A stretch of DNA of 64,000 bases from Psococerastis gibbosa (lineage: Eukaryota > Arthropoda > Insecta > Psocodea > Psocidae). The stretch spans positions 40,378,510 to 40,442,509 of the forward strand of contig OZ020489.1 of the NCBI GenBank assembly GCA_963971405.1. The letters are read 5' to 3'. The notes beneath the pieces are model-generated. The model saw only the letters and a program-made list of their open reading frames with translations, had not been told where the DNA came from and did not search any database. Numbering within the stretch: the stretch's first letter is position 1; every line of letters begins with the position of its first letter. Shown here piece by piece: positions 63,352-64,000 of this stretch. The position numbers were made by a program, and so were the translations under genes.

Positions 63352-64000
63352 TCAATCTTCATAATATTCAAAAACGTTTATGTGCTCACCAGCTGCATAG
63401 ACTGAACTATTCAGCGTTGCTAGAGAAGTCACGCCAAAATGAGTACCAGCTACGGCAACACAAGCCTCTTCTTCTTGGCTTGTGTTGAGCCTAAAAAAAT
63501 TTCCTGGAGCTGAGAGCCCGACATATATTTGATTTCCACTTGTGACCAATGCACTTGGCAAGCCAATACCCCCACGGAAGAAACACACAATCTGGTTTGG
63601 GGATCATATCTGAATAGAAGTCGCTCATCATTAGCGAAATATAAAGCGTCATTCAATTGAACCATGACCCTTATTACACCTTCCGTAACGTAAATCACTG
63701 TGGAACTCTCAGTTAATGGGTTGAATTCATGTAACTTATTGTCAAAATTACCAAAGTACACTTTACCGACTTTGTCCAGAGCAGCCACCTCGGACACACT
63801 TGATCCAACAGCAGCGACTAATGCTGATTCTTCATTTGCCGGGTTGTATTCATACAAGTAGCCATATCTAGTCCCGAAGTATATTTTGTCCCCCAAAATT
63901 GTGATTCCTAGCATACGTCCGCCAGCACCCGCAGTTATTACTTTGATCCCTTTTAGTGTGTTAAATTTGTAAAGTGTACACCGCCATTTGATCCAATGTA
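63352..64000 (-). CDS. Beta-propeller-like protein, C-terminal part, one frameshift, runs off window
   Basis: The minus strand is open from the window edge (first visible residues HWIKWRCTLYKFNTLKG) without an intron. Five repeats of about 45 residues share the pattern h-Y-[FV]-[GA]-x(5-6)-L/F-x-x-[FY/L]-[ND]: KIYFGTRYGYLYEYNP, KVYFGNFDNKLHEFNP, ALYFANDERLLFRYDP, QIYVGLSAPGNFFRLN and SVYAAGEHINVFEYYED (the last four residues then the stop). This is the look of beta-propeller blades of the PQQ/kelch-like kind. Enzymatic function cannot be read. The frame breaks in a C5 run at 63569-63573: one extra base there would join VSSVG to GIGLPSALV, which restores blade spacing. So it is either a one-base assembly error or an early pseudogene. 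Absence of introns and sharp contrast with the surrounding repeats leave acquisition from a microbe possible but unproven. No polyadenylation signal is obvious. Confidence 0.6.

Overview
The window looks like an intergenic or deep-intronic stretch of an AT-rich, transposon-dominated animal genome, most likely an arthropod. I cannot name the species. The reasons are tRNA-derived SINEs, 5'-truncated LINE tails, hAT, PIF/Harbinger-like and TTAA-target MITEs, and rolling-circle-like elements with a GTCT microsatellite. There is no operon, bacterial gene layout, rRNA or convincing functional tRNA gene. Almost every long open frame is a transposon remnant, a frame inside a microsatellite, or an antisense shadow. 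Runs of C or G of 9 to 18 bases are unusually common and mostly sit inside repeats.

Layout. 0-5 kb: a TTAA-flanked foldback MITE split by a LINE fragment carrying RNase H, a 165-bp tandem duplication, copy 1 of repeat D and LINE debris. 5-15 kb: SINEs S1, S2 and S3, repeats R4 and R5, a LINE insertion with a 9-bp target duplication (8931-9367), a poly(A)-tailed LINE tail (12.1-12.5 kb), and an S2 SINE split by a Harbinger-like MITE. 15-20 kb: a repeat with 15-bp units, and a CpG-bearing segment that could hold a first exon. 19-25.5 kb: a dense nest of hAT-like elements at least four insertions deep (23.1-25.5 kb). 25.8-27.6 kb: a hAT-like element with a perfect 8-bp duplication, holding GC-rich repeat modules and a CpG-rich passage. 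28-43 kb: sparse, ancient elements, a hAT transposase remnant (36.8 kb), a long-TIR element (37.7-38.6 kb) and the second copies of repeats D and E. 43-50 kb: three more TTAA MITEs, rolling-circle elements and a LINE tail. 50.4 kb: a near-perfect 144-bp-arm hairpin. 53-54 kb: two LINE tails, one ending in a long GAA tract. 56.3-58.7 kb: a Harbinger-like MITE expanded into a roughly 249-bp tandem array and then split by a rolling-circle element. The paralogous empty site lies at 60.15 kb. 62-63.2 kb: a 30-bp-TIR element and a CR1/jockey-like LINE tail. 63.35-64 kb, minus strand: the best non-transposon coding sequence, the C-terminal part of a beta-propeller-like protein that runs off the window edge and carries one homopolymer frameshift.

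The pieces do not form a pathway. What the window offers is a stratified record of insertions: target-site duplications, empty sites, mosaic TIRs and a SINE tail that resembles a LINE tail. The protein at the right edge and two possible spliced first exons (18.5 and 27.3 kb) are the only hints of host or acquired genes.
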